From NCBI RefSeq assembly GCF_900091605.1, contig NZ_FMCQ01000006.1, positions 377,190 to 441,189 on the forward strand: DNA of 64,000 nucleotides. The letters are read 5' to 3'. A model generated the notes under the pieces. The model had not been told where the DNA came from. It searched no databases and was given only the letters and a program-made list of their open reading frames with translations. Each line of letters opens with the position of its first letter. Position 1 is the stretch's first letter. Source of the stretch: Micromonospora tulbaghiae (GTDB lineage Bacteria; Actinomycetota; Actinomycetes; Mycobacteriales; Micromonosporaceae). Made by a program: the position numbers and the translations under genes. This document shows, piece after piece, positions 56,833 to 64,000 of this stretch.

Positions 56833-57336
56833 GTGACCAACGAGGTGCTGCTCCGCCCGGTGCGAGACGACGACCTGCCCACCTTCTTCGCCCACGAGCA
56901 GGACCCGCAGGCCAACTGGATGGCCGCGTTCGGCCCGAAGGACCCGTCCGACCGGGCCGCGTTCGACGCGCACTGGGCGCGGATCCGCGCCGACGAGCGC
57001 ATCGTCAACCGCACGGTCACCGCCGACGGCGAGGTGGTCGGGCATGTCGCGGCGTTCCCGGTCGACGACCGGACCGAGGTGAGCTACTGGATCGACCCGG
57101 GGCGCTGGGGGCGTGGCTACGCCACCGCAGGGCTCGCCGCGCTGCTGCGGGAGCTGCCGCAGCGGCCGGTGCGCGCCCGCGCCGCAAAGGACAACGCCGC
57201 GTCCCTGGCGGTGCTGCGCAAGTGCGGCTTCGTCGTGGTCGGCGAGGACTCCGGGTACTCCCCGAGCCGCGGCACCGAGGTCGAGGAGTACGTGCTGGAG
57301 CTGCCCGCCGAGGGGTCTGAGCAGGGCGACCGCTAG
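56833..57336 (+). CDS. GNAT family N-acetyltransferase
   Basis: 167 aa. LLRPVRDDDLPTFFAHEQDPQANWMAAF at the N-terminus, VSYWIDPGRWGRGYATAGLAALL (motif A, acetyl-CoA pyrophosphate loop RGYAT) and AKDNAASLAVLRKCGFVVVGED (motif B). RimJ/RimL-like. GTG 56833 has no strong ribosome site and is divergent from ppdK. Substrate unknown. Confidence 0.9.
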   Translation: MTNEVLLRPVRDDDLPTFFAHEQDPQANWMAAFGPKDPSDRAAFDAHWARIRADERIVNRTVTADGEVVGHVAAFPVDDRTEVSYWIDPGRWGRGYATAGLAALLRELPQRPVRARAAKDNAASLAVLRKCGFVVVGEDSGYSPSRGTEVEEYVLELPAEGSEQGDR

Positions 57337-57345
57337 TCTCCCCGG

Positions 57346-57972
57346 GTGAACTGGCTGGAACTCGTCGGCTGGGCCGGCTCCGCGCTGCTGGTCTGGTCCC
57401 TGCTGCAGACCCGGATCCTGCGGCTGCGCGCGCTCAACCTGGTCGGCTGCCTCATCCTGATCGGCTACAACGCCGCCGTGCAGGTCTGGCCGATGGTGGG
57501 CCTGAACGTCGTGCTCACCGTGATCAACGTCTGGTATCTGCGCAAGCTGCTGGCCACCCGGCACGACGAGCAGACCTACCAGGTGGTCGAGGTGGGCACC
57601 GGCGACGCGTTCCTGGCGCACACCCTGCGCGTGCACGCCGCCGACATCGCCCGCTTCAACCCCGGCTTCCACTGGGACCCGGCCGCCGAAGACCGCTCGG
57701 CGTTCCTCGTGGTACGCGCCGACGAGGTGGTCGGCGTGATGCTCTCGCACGCCGAACCGGGCGGGGTGGCCCAGGTCGACCTGGACTACGTGACCCCGCC
57801 GTTCCGCGACTTCACGCCGGGGGAGTTCGTCTACCGGCGCAGCCGGCTGTTCACCGACCGGGGTTTCCGCCGGGTGGTCAGCCCGCCCGGCATGATCGCT
57901 CCGTACTATCACCGGCTCGGGTTCCGCCCCGAGGGCGGCGCGTACGTGCTCGACCTGCCCGTACCGGCCTGA
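57346..57972 (+). CDS. YgjV-like membrane domain fused to a GNAT-like domain
   Basis: 208 aa. Residues 1-~68 contain three hydrophobic helices (LELVGWAGSALLVWSLLQ, NLVGCLILIGYNAAV, MVGLNVVLTVINVWYL) of the YgjV/PQ-loop-like kind. Residues ~75-205 (QTYQVVEVGTGDAFLAHTLRVHAADIARFNPGF, AFLVVRADEVVGVMLSHA, GEFVYRRSRLFTDRGFRRVVSPPGMIAPYYHRLGFRP) resemble an acetyltransferase-like fold ending in a YY.RLGF motif, without an obvious RGxGxA acetyl-CoA loop. GTG 57346 starts 9 bases after the previous gene. Function unknown. Confidence 0.7.
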   Translation: MNWLELVGWAGSALLVWSLLQTRILRLRALNLVGCLILIGYNAAVQVWPMVGLNVVLTVINVWYLRKLLATRHDEQTYQVVEVGTGDAFLAHTLRVHAADIARFNPGFHWDPAAEDRSAFLVVRADEVVGVMLSHAEPGGVAQVDLDYVTPPFRDFTPGEFVYRRSRLFTDRGFRRVVSPPGMIAPYYHRLGFRPEGGAYVLDLPVPA

Positions 57973-58128
57973 GCCGGCTCCCGTCCGGCTCCGGCCGGTG
58001 ACGCCGAGGGGCCGGTCATGATTCGGCGGCGGTCCCGCGGGGCAACAGAGGGGCCACGCCGACCGGATCTGCCGGCCGGCGAGTCGGCCATCGGCCGACC
58101 CGGATCGGGCCGAGGGAGATAACCGGTC

Positions 58129-59484
58129 GTGCAGAGCTACTGGAGCCAGCTTGCCCTGGTCGGTGTGCTGGTGATCCTCAACGCGGTGTTCGCCGGCAGC
58201 GAGATGGCCCTGGTGTCCCTGCGCGACAGCCAGGTGCAGCGGCTGGAGCGCAGCAGCCGCGGCGGACGGACCCTCGCCCGCCTCGCGAAGGACCCGAACC
58301 GGTTCCTGGCCACCATCCAGATCGGCATCACACTCGCCGGGTTCCTCGCCTCCGCCGCCGCCGCGGTGTCCCTGGCCAAGCCGCTCGTCCCGCTGCTGAC
58401 CGTCTTCGGCAACGCCGCCGAGACCGTCGCCATCGTCGCTGTCACGCTGGTGCTCACGTTCGTCACGCTCGTCTTCGGTGAGCTGGCCCCGAAGCGGATC
58501 GCCATGCAGTCGGCCGAGCGGTGGGCGCTGCTGGTGGCCCGCCCGCTGGACGTGCTGTCCAGCATCACCCGGCCCGCCGTCTGGTTGCTGGGCGCCACCA
58601 CCGACCTGGTGGTACGCCTGTTCGGCCTGGACCCGAAGGCCGAACCGGACGAGATCGGTCCGGACGAACTGCGTGACATCGTGGCCGGCAACCACGGCTT
58701 CACCAAGGAACAGCGCACGATCATCGCCGGTGCGGTGGAGATCGCCGACCGGCAGTTGCGGGCTGTGCTCGTACCCCGGTTGCAGGTCTTCACGCTCGAC
58801 AGCGGCACCACCGCGGAGGCCGCCCGGCTCGTTCTGGCCGCGACCGGCCACTCCCGGGCCCCGGTGGTCCGCCACGGCGGCCTGGACGAGGCGGTGGGCG
58901 TCATCCACCTGCGGGACCTGGTCGGCGTCTCCGACGACCGGCCGGTCGACGAGATCGCCCGCCCACCGATGCTGCTGCCCGACTCGCTGCCGGTGGTCGA
59001 CGCGCTGCGCCAGTTCAAGGCCGAACGCCAGCACATCGCGCTCGTGGTCGACGAGCGCGGCGCGGTCGACGGGATCGTGACGCTGGAGGACATCCTGGAG
59101 GAGATCGTCGGCGAGATCTACGACGAGACCGACCGGGACCTGCGCGCCGTGCGCACCGAGGCCGACGGCACGCTGGTGCTGCCCGGCACGTTCCCGGTCC
59201 ACGACCTGACCGACCTCGGCGTGGAGCTGCCGAACCGGCCCGCGGGCGACTACACCACGGTCGCCGGGCTGGTGCTGATCTGCCTCGGGCACATCCCGAC
59301 CGTGGCGGGGGAGCAGGTGACCGTGGACGGCTGGGAACTGTCGGTGGCCGACGTCGACCAGCGGGCCATCACCGAGGTGCACGTACGCCGCCGCGGCCGC
59401 CACGACGGCTCCCCGGACGACGACACCACCGACGACGCCGCCGAGCCTGCCGACGCCCCCGAACTGGACGACGCACGCCGCTGA
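58129..59484 (+). CDS. CNNM/CorC-type membrane protein with CBS pair (hemolysin family)
   Basis: 451 aa. DUF21/CNNM transmembrane domain (~1-190: VLVILNAVFAGSEMALVSLRDSQVQRLE, ATIQIGITLAGFLASAAAAVSLA, FGELAPKRIAMQ), CBS pair (~205-330: VLVPRLQVFTLDSG, VVDERGAVDGIVTLEDILEEIVGEIYDETD) and a C-terminal CorC/HlyC FAD-like domain (GTFPVHDLTDLGVELP, DYTTVAGLVLICLGHIP). Family members act in magnesium/cobalt efflux or its regulation. GAGGGAG precedes GTG 58129. Acidic Asp-rich tail. Confidence 0.92.
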   Translation: MQSYWSQLALVGVLVILNAVFAGSEMALVSLRDSQVQRLERSSRGGRTLARLAKDPNRFLATIQIGITLAGFLASAAAAVSLAKPLVPLLTVFGNAAETVAIVAVTLVLTFVTLVFGELAPKRIAMQSAERWALLVARPLDVLSSITRPAVWLLGATTDLVVRLFGLDPKAEPDEIGPDELRDIVAGNHGFTKEQRTIIAGAVEIADRQLRAVLVPRLQVFTLDSGTTAEAARLVLAATGHSRAPVVRHGGLDEAVGVIHLRDLVGVSDDRPVDEIARPPMLLPDSLPVVDALRQFKAERQHIALVVDERGAVDGIVTLEDILEEIVGEIYDETDRDLRAVRTEADGTLVLPGTFPVHDLTDLGVELPNRPAGDYTTVAGLVLICLGHIPTVAGEQVTVDGWELSVADVDQRAITEVHVRRRGRHDGSPDDDTTDDAAEPADAPELDDARR

Positions 59485-59511
59485 CCGGCACCCGGTCTCT
59501 GCGCGCCCGGC

Positions 59512-59829
59512 TCAGCGGCGCCCGGTCGGCGGGCCGAACGGGAAACCGGGCACCGGCGGGAGCAGCTGCACCGCGTCGGCGGGCAGCTGACGGGTGCTCC
59601 GCCCGACCAGCCGGGCCACCACCCGCAGCAGCCACGGCCCGGACGGATGCAGCTCCGGGCCGATCAGCCGGCTGATCACCCGGGTCCACCAGTGCCCGGC
59701 GACGATCACGTCGGTGATCCGCAGCCGGTCCGGCGGCCACCCGCCGCGCACCACCACGTCCACCACCCGGCCCAGCCGCCGCCCGTGCAGGTCGTACGCG
59801 GTGCGGCCGAGCAGTTCACCCGCTCGCAC
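59512..59829 (-). CDS. PRC-barrel-like protein (short)
   Basis: 105 aa; GELLGRTAYDLHGRRLGRVVDVVVRGGWPPDRLRITDVIVAG begins like a PRC-barrel strand set, followed by LIGPELHPSGPWLLRVVARLVGRSTRQLPADAVQLLPP. Start overlaps the upstream PRC-barrel gene by 14 bases, so both are in one operon with the NRAMP-like transporter. Probably a cytosolic regulatory or adaptor domain. Ends facing the CorC-like gene. Confidence 0.65.
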   Translation of the reverse strand: MRAGELLGRTAYDLHGRRLGRVVDVVVRGGWPPDRLRITDVIVAGHWWTRVISRLIGPELHPSGPWLLRVVARLVGRSTRQLPADAVQLLPPVPGFPFGPPTGRR

Positions 59830-60196
59830 GGCCGGACCCCGGGATCCGCTCGATCAGGTGCCGGCGCAGCCACGCCTCCACCGGCGACGGCGGCAGGTCC
59901 GCCGCCCGGCAGCGCAGCCGCACCGCGCTGTCCACGCGGGCGACCTGGGACAGCGGTACGCGCAACGGTGGCATCGGCGGGTCGTCGGTGAACCTGTCCG
60001 CCACCGCCACCAGCAGCCGCCCGGTCCGCCCGCCGATCCGCGCCCCGAGCGCGCCCTGCCCGGTGAGCAGGCAGTCCACGTACGGGAAACCCTCGTCGTC
60101 GACCGCGAACGCGATGTCGTCGACGCGCCCGACCAGCAGCCCGTCCACGTCGACGATCTGCCGGTCGAGCAGCCGCCGGGCGAGCTGAACCCTCAT
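59816..60196 (-). CDS. PRC-barrel-like protein
   Basis: 126 aa; RVQLARRLLDRQIVDVDGLLVGRVDDIAFAVDDEGFPYVDCLLTGQGALGARIGGRTGRLLVAVADR has the PRC-barrel pattern (conserved VDG/VGRVDDI), then PLRVPLSQVARVDSAVRLRCRAADLPP and a helical tail. Its start overlaps the transporter stop (ATGA), indicating coupled translation and probably a physical or regulatory partnership. Confidence 0.75.
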   Translation of the reverse strand: MRVQLARRLLDRQIVDVDGLLVGRVDDIAFAVDDEGFPYVDCLLTGQGALGARIGGRTGRLLVAVADRFTDDPPMPPLRVPLSQVARVDSAVRLRCRAADLPPSPVEAWLRRHLIERIPGSGRASG

Positions 60197-61419
60197 CGCC
60201 CCATCCCCGTCATGATCGCCAGTGGGATCGCCGCCACCGAGGCCGCGACGATGAGCAGCAGGAACACCGCGCCGAGCAGGTTCATCCACCGCCCGTTGAC
60301 CCGGTCGCCGAGGTACCCCCTGTCGTTCGCCACCACCAGGATCGGCAGGTACGTCAGCGGCAGCACCACAGCGCTCAGCACCAGCATGTACTCGGTCAGC
60401 CGCACCGGGTCCACCGTCGTCATCAGCATCACCACACCGAGCAGCAGACCGACGAGCAGCACGCTGTGGAACCGGGCCGCCTCCCGGGGGCGGACCCGCT
60501 TGCCCCACTGCCACCCGAAGTACTGCGCCGCCGCGTACGCCGCCGACAGCCCGGTCTCCAGCGCCGCGCCGAACGTCACCGCGAAGAACGCCAGCACCGC
60601 GGCGGCCAGGCCGGCGCCACCGAGCGCTGTCGCCACCGGCCGCGCCACCTCGTCCAGCGTGCTCAACGACGCCTCGGACGGGTGGTAGGCCACCGTCGCC
60701 ACGGCGATCAGGGACAACGCCAGGAACCCGCCCACCGGGAAGCCGATCAGCACGTTCGAGCGGGCCCGCGCCAGGTCCGCCGCGCTCCACCGCTCCTCGA
60801 CGCCGCCGGAGGAGAAGAAGAACACCTCGTACGGGCTGACCGTCGAGGCGAACAGCGCCACCGCCACGAACCAGTACAGCGGCCAGCCGTGCCCGGCCGT
60901 GCTGACCTGCCACACGCCCTGCCCGAGTTCCGGCCAGTCGGTCGGCAGCGCCACCAACGCGACCGCGAACACCAGCAGCGACAGCCCGGCCAGCCCGAAG
61001 ATCCGCTCCATCAGCTCGAACCGCAGCCGCCACAGCACCAGCCAGACGGCCAGCGCGGCGAGCGGCACCCAGAACAGGTGGCTCAGCCTGGTCGCCAGTT
61101 GCAGCGCCAGCGCCACCCCACCCAGCTCCGCGGCGAGCGTGACGACAGTGACCAGCCACGTCGCGACCAGGTTGAGCAGCGCCACGCGCGGCCCGAGCCG
61201 CTCCCGGACCAGATCGAACACCGCCCGTCCGCTCACCGCCGCGATCCGGCCGGCCATTTCCGCGTACGCGCAGATGCCGACCACGCCGATCAGCAGCACC
61301 CAGGTGTGGGCCATGCCGAACAGCGCGCCGGCCTGACTGGCCGCCACCAGATCACCGATGTCGACGAAACCGCCGACCGCCGACAGCACGCCGAGCGTGG
61401 CGGCGAACAGCTTCCTCAC
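60193..61419 (-). CDS. NRAMP-related divalent-metal transporter with altered metal site
   Basis: 408 aa, about eleven transmembrane helices, LeuT-fold NRAMP family by overall pattern (GVVGICAYAEMAGRIAAVSGRAVFDLVRERLG, FFAVTFGAALETGLSAAYAAAQ). The canonical TM1 motif DPGN is FVDIGDLVAA (DIGD) and the TM6 MPH(N) motif is STVSPYEVFFFSS (SPYE), so manganese/iron selectivity is doubtful; such changes occur in NRAMP-related branches transporting other ions such as magnesium. The operon with two PRC-barrel proteins supports a distinct function. Start ATG 61419; no strong ribosome site. Confidence 0.8.
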   Translation of the reverse strand: MRKLFAATLGVLSAVGGFVDIGDLVAASQAGALFGMAHTWVLLIGVVGICAYAEMAGRIAAVSGRAVFDLVRERLGPRVALLNLVATWLVTVVTLAAELGGVALALQLATRLSHLFWVPLAALAVWLVLWRLRFELMERIFGLAGLSLLVFAVALVALPTDWPELGQGVWQVSTAGHGWPLYWFVAVALFASTVSPYEVFFFSSGGVEERWSAADLARARSNVLIGFPVGGFLALSLIAVATVAYHPSEASLSTLDEVARPVATALGGAGLAAAVLAFFAVTFGAALETGLSAAYAAAQYFGWQWGKRVRPREAARFHSVLLVGLLLGVVMLMTTVDPVRLTEYMLVLSAVVLPLTYLPILVVANDRGYLGDRVNGRWMNLLGAVFLLLIVAASVAAIPLAIMTGMGR

Positions 61420-61505
61420 GTCGGGTCGGGAGCGGACGATCTCACCGAGGCGACGATATCGGCGTCAGTGCCCCTTTTCGGGCTGAATCGGCCAGCCTGC
61501 GGGTG

Positions 61506-61889
61506 TCAGGCGGCGGTGAGGTTCTGCAGCCGCACCTGACCGCGGGCCACCAGACGGCCGTCGGCGTCGGTGATCTCGACGAGCCAGAGCTGCTGGCTGC
61601 GGCCCCGGTGCACCGGCGTGCCGACAGCGGTCAGCTCGCCGTCGCGTACCGCCCGCAGGAAGTCCGTCTGGTTCGACACCCCGACGACGTTGCCCTTGTC
61701 GCCCAGCCAGAGCGCGCCGCCGATGCTCGCCGCCGTCTCCACCACCGAGCAGTAGACGCCGCCGTGCTGGATCCCGTACGGCTGGTGCAACTCCGGACGC
61801 ACCTTCCAGCGGATCACCACCCGGTCCCCGCTGACCTCGTCGAACGTCAGGCCCAGCAGGGCCACGAAGCCACCGGTCAGGTTCGGCAT
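61506..61889 (-). CDS. PaaI-family hotdog-fold thioesterase
   Basis: 127 aa. IRWKVRPELHQPYGIQHGGVYCSVVETAASIGGALW carries the hotdog helix and the HGG motif; VGVSNQTDFLRAVRDGELTAVGTPVHRGRSQQLWLVEITDADGRLVARGQVRLQNL completes the fold. Probably hydrolyses aryl- or acyl-CoA. ATG 61889; a GTG at 61895 is also possible. Divergent from tyrS. Confidence 0.9.
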   Translation of the reverse strand: MPNLTGGFVALLGLTFDEVSGDRVVIRWKVRPELHQPYGIQHGGVYCSVVETAASIGGALWLGDKGNVVGVSNQTDFLRAVRDGELTAVGTPVHRGRSQQLWLVEITDADGRLVARGQVRLQNLTAA

Positions 61890-61990
61890 GTCCACCGCGG
61901 TTCCTCCTCGCGTTCGACGGCGCCGCCAGCCTAGTCGCCGCCACGTCGGCAAACCCGGTACGGGCCGGGCCCGGGAATGGGGGAGAATCG

Positions 61991-63280
61991 GTGACCGTGA
62001 CCGACAGCAACCTCCCGCAGGGGCGGGACTCCCTGACCGAAGACCTGCTGTGGCGGGGCCTGATCCAGGACTCGACCGGCCTTGACGAGCTGCGTGAGCT
62101 GCTCGACGGCGGGAGCACCACCTTCTACGTGGGCTTCGACCCCACCGCGCCGAGCCTGCACATCGGCAACCTGATGCAGGTCGTCATGGCCCGCCGGCTC
62201 CAGCAGGCCGGGCACCGGCCGCTGCTGCTGGTCGGTGGTGCCACCGGGCAGATCGGCGACCCGAAGGAGAGCGCCGAGCGGACGCTGAACCCGCCCGAGG
62301 TGATCGCCGGCTGGGTGGAGCGCATCCGCGAGCAGCTCTCGCCGTTCGTCACGTACTCCGGGGAGAACGCGGCGAAACTGGTCAACAACCTGGACTGGAC
62401 CGGCGAGATGTCGGTGGTGGAGTTCCTCCGGGACGTCGGCAAGCACTTCCCGGTGAACAAGATGCTCGCCCGCGAGGTGGTCAAGGCGCGGCTGGAGACG
62501 GGCATCAGCTACACCGAGTTCAGCTACCAGCTCCTCCAGGCCAACGACTACTTCGAGCTGCACCGCCGGCACGGCTGCCGGCTCCAGTACGGCGGCTCCG
62601 ACCAGTGGGGCAACATCACCGCCGGGGTGGACTACATCCGGCGGCGCGGCGCCGGGCCGGTGGAGGCGTTCACCACGCCGCTGGTGACCAAGGCCGACGG
62701 CACCAAGTTCGGCAAGAGCGAGACCGGCACGGTCTGGCTCGACCCGCAGATGACCAGCCCGTACGCGTTCTACCAGTTCTGGGTCAACGCCGACGACCGG
62801 GACGTCAGCCGTTACCTGCGCTACTTCAGCTTCCGCTCCCGCGAGGAGCTGGAGGAGCTGGAGAAGGCCACGGCGGAGCGGCCGCAGGCGCGCCTTGCCC
62901 AGCGGGCACTGGCCGAGGAGCTGACCACGCTGGTGCACGGCGAGCGGGAGACGGCCCAGGCGGTGGCGGCCAGCCAGGCGTTGTTCGGGCGCGGCTCGCT
63001 CGACGAGCTGGCCCCGGAGACGCTGCGCGCCGCGCTCACCGAGGCCGGCCTGGTGCACCTCGACGAGCTGCCGGACGTGGCTGGCCTGCTCAAGGAGTCG
63101 GGCCTGGTGCCGAGCATGAAGGAGGCGCGCCGGGTCATCGCCGAGGGCGGCGCCTACGTGAACAACACCCGGGTCTCCGAGGTGGACGCGATGGTGTCGG
63201 CTGACGACCTGCTGCACGGCCGGTACCTCGTGCTGCGCCGGGGGAAGCGCTCGTTCGCCGGCGTCGAGCTGCGCGGATAG
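61991..63280 (+). CDS. tyrS: Tyrosyl-tRNA synthetase
   Basis: Class I synthetase of 429 aa. TFYVGFDPTAPSLHIGNLMQ holds the HIGH-type motif (HIGN), GGATGQIGDPKESAERTLNP, YGGSDQWGNITAGVDYIRR, and KFGKS as the KMSKS loop (KADGTKFGKSETGTVWLDP). C-terminal S4 RNA-binding domain: VPSMKEARRVIAEGGAYVNNTRV. GTG 61991 preceded by GGGGGAGAAT. Last gene before the rRNA operon. Confidence 0.96.
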   Translation: MTVTDSNLPQGRDSLTEDLLWRGLIQDSTGLDELRELLDGGSTTFYVGFDPTAPSLHIGNLMQVVMARRLQQAGHRPLLLVGGATGQIGDPKESAERTLNPPEVIAGWVERIREQLSPFVTYSGENAAKLVNNLDWTGEMSVVEFLRDVGKHFPVNKMLAREVVKARLETGISYTEFSYQLLQANDYFELHRRHGCRLQYGGSDQWGNITAGVDYIRRRGAGPVEAFTTPLVTKADGTKFGKSETGTVWLDPQMTSPYAFYQFWVNADDRDVSRYLRYFSFRSREELEELEKATAERPQARLAQRALAEELTTLVHGERETAQAVAASQALFGRGSLDELAPETLRAALTEAGLVHLDELPDVAGLLKESGLVPSMKEARRVIAEGGAYVNNTRVSEVDAMVSADDLLHGRYLVLRRGKRSFAGVELRG

Positions 63281-63306
63281 TCGCCTGTCGACTGTGTGAC
63301 GCGGGA

Positions 63307-63350
63307 CGCGCCCAGCGGATTTGACGATCACTCCGCTGGGCGCGTAACTT
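63307..63350. promoter_or_regulatory. Overlapping tyrS terminator and rrn promoter P1
   Basis: CGCGCCCAGCGGA (63307-63319) and TCCGCTGGGCGCG (63332-63344) form a perfect 13-bp hairpin followed by TAACTTTCTCTCT, a terminator for tyrS. At the same time TTGACG (63321-63326, in the loop) and TAACTT (63345-63350) form a promoter with 18-base spacing directed toward the rRNA gene. Confidence 0.7.
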
Positions 63351-63453
63351 TCTCTCTGCCAGCGCGGAACGGACGAACAGGGCGAAAGACCTGGAAGGCC
63401 GGAGCGCAGGACCTGAGAACCGGGTGGTGCCCCGGATTCGCCGGAAGGCGGAT

Positions 63454-63482
63454 TTGGTGAGGCGGAACCGACCGGGTAAGGT
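63454..63482 (+). promoter_or_regulatory. rrn promoter P2
   Basis: TTGGTG (63454-63459) and TAAGGT (63477-63482), 17-base spacer. The GGG-TAAGGT context matches the GGG-TAACGT of P3. Confidence 0.6.
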
Positions 63483-63607
63483 TGCCAGTCGGCAGGGAAA
63501 CGGGCGAACACGCGGGTGACCGCGACGGCCGTCCTGTCGAAGCCCTCGGAAACCGTCCGACGGAAGTCGGATGAATCGGGGTGCCCGGCAAAAGGTTGAT
63601 GCACGAC

Positions 63608-63654
63608 AAACCGGGAAACACCGGTTTGACACGGCAGAAACCACCGGGTAACGT
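63608..63654 (+). promoter_or_regulatory. rrn promoter P3 with palindrome
   Basis: TTGACA (63626-63631) and TAACGT (63649-63654), 17-base spacer: the best sigma-70-type promoter in the window. AAACCGG (63608-63614) / CCGGTTT (63621-63627) forms an inverted repeat reaching into the -35. Confidence 0.75.
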
Positions 63655-63745
63655 AGTAAAAGTGCCTGGCGCGAGAGCGGCGGGCAGTTGAACGAGATAC
63701 CCCGGTCGGGGTTCCACGGTGTGGGGCTTCTGGTTGGTGTGTGGT

Positions 63746-63766
63746 TGTTCTTTGAGAACTCAACAG
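63746..63766 (+). promoter_or_regulatory. rrn leader antitermination (boxA-like) element
   Basis: TGTTCTTTGAGAACTCAACAG, a conserved rRNA leader sequence of actinobacteria resembling boxA. It lies between P3 and 16S rRNA. Downstream, GGCAAC-ACTTTT-GTTGCC (63852-63869) is a hairpin that may serve pre-rRNA processing. Confidence 0.65.
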
Positions 63767-63890
63767 GGTGCTTGTAAAGCCAGTGCCAATTGTTTTATAC
63801 CCCGGACTGGTGGCCATTCTTTTGGGAGTGGTTGCTGGTTGGGATTCCTTTGGCAACACTTTTGTTGCCAGGTTATGCTGTTCGACAAGT

Positions 63891-64000
63891 TTTTGTTGGA
63901 GAGTTTGATCCTGGCTCAGGACGAACGCTGGCGGCGTGCTTAACACATGCAAGTCGAGCGGAAAGGCCCTTCGGGGTACTCGAGCGGCGAACGGGTGAGT
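63891..64000 (+). rRNA. rrs: 16S ribosomal RNA, 5' end (partial)
   Basis: GGAGAGTTTGATCCTGGCTC begins at 63898, followed by AGGACGAACGCTGGCGGCGTGC and CACATGCAAGTCGAGCGG, then the actinobacterial GAAAGGCCCTTCGGGG loop. The sequence is cut by the window end after about 110 bases. Bases after AAGTCGAG point to Micromonospora or a close relative. Confidence 0.98.

Larger units (their letters stand above)
63281..63890 (+). other. rrn promoter and leader region
   Basis: 610 bases with no real gene: terminator/P1, P2, P3, boxA-like element and pre-16S leader. The last ~170 bases are markedly AT-richer than the rest of the window, as usual for rRNA leaders. The 74-codon open frame starting at 63719 runs into 16S and is not a gene. 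Confidence 0.8.

Noticed and set aside
63719..63943. 74-codon frame in the rRNA leader
   Set aside because: Extends into 16S rRNA and overlaps the boxA-like element; no ribosome site.
1..64000. Insertion sequence, prophage or integrative element
   Set aside because: No transposase, integrase, phage gene, att-like duplication or tRNA was found; composition is uniform apart from the rRNA leader and small promoter patches.

Overview
The window is one contiguous, very GC-rich (about 73 %) stretch of an actinobacterial chromosome. It ends in the first ~110 bases of a 16S rRNA gene whose 5' part reads like Micromonospora (AAAGGCCCTTCGGGG loop followed by ACTCGAGCGGCGAACGG). Gene content, frequent GTG starts, ATGA/GTGA overlaps and gene order all fit Micromonosporaceae. 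I see no tRNA, IS element, prophage or CRISPR array; most of the window is conserved core chromosome.

Layout. (1) 0-15 kb: a housekeeping run in one direction: pyrD, bioA, pyrF, the actinobacterial IHF (mihF), a strongly divergent guanylate kinase, rpoZ, coaBC, metK, a helicase-dead type priA, a P-loop kinase fused to a ParB-like domain, a cytochrome P450, then def-fmt-rsmB. (2) 15-19 kb: a secreted M28 aminopeptidase, facing two tandem paralogous septum-formation-type lipoproteins. (3) 19-26.5 kb: rpe, a REC-GGDEF protein, then an FMN riboswitch driving ribD-ribE-ribM-ribBA-ribH, followed by hisE-hisG. (4) 26.5-34.3 kb: two membrane proteins, then infC (with an AUC start)-rpmI-rplT-trmH and pheS-pheT. 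(5) 34.3-42.9 kb: a compact argCJBDFRGH operon behind a promoter flanked by ARG-box-like sites. (6) 43-46.5 kb: small accessory genes: YjbR-like protein, a helix-turn-helix-like protein, a 3-methyladenine DNA glycosylase, and a luciferase-like monooxygenase/FMN reductase pair behind a palindrome.

(7) 46.5-56.8 kb is the most interesting part: two tandem universal stress proteins, a stand-alone cyclic-nucleotide-binding-domain protein, an alanine/glycine-rich pentapeptide-like protein, a pyruvate formate-lyase activase and pyruvate formate-lyase, a zinc alcohol dehydrogenase, a one-TM protein and pyruvate phosphate dikinase. Three 15-bp copies of GGGACC-N3-GGCCC(C/G) lie upstream of these genes, two of them exactly 85 bp before the starts of adhP and ppdK. 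I read this as a hypoxia/dormancy regulon comparable to the DosR/OsdR regulons of other actinobacteria, carrying an oxygen-sensitive glycyl-radical enzyme in a mainly aerobic lineage.

(8) 56.8-64 kb: an acetyltransferase, a YgjV-like/GNAT-like fusion, a CNNM/CorC-type CBS protein, an operon of an NRAMP-like transporter with altered metal-site residues plus two PRC-barrel-like proteins, a PaaI thioesterase, tyrS, and the promoter/leader region of an rrn operon with three tandem sigma-70-type promoters. The first of these promoters is embedded in a perfect 13-bp inverted repeat.

Recurring small-scale features are long perfect intergenic inverted repeats (near 1.1, 15.0, 34.3 and 42.9 kb), probably terminators or dispersed palindromes, and tight translational coupling in the rib, arg, def-fmt-rsmB and pfl blocks. 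All functions are inferred from protein motifs read by eye; no database search was possible.
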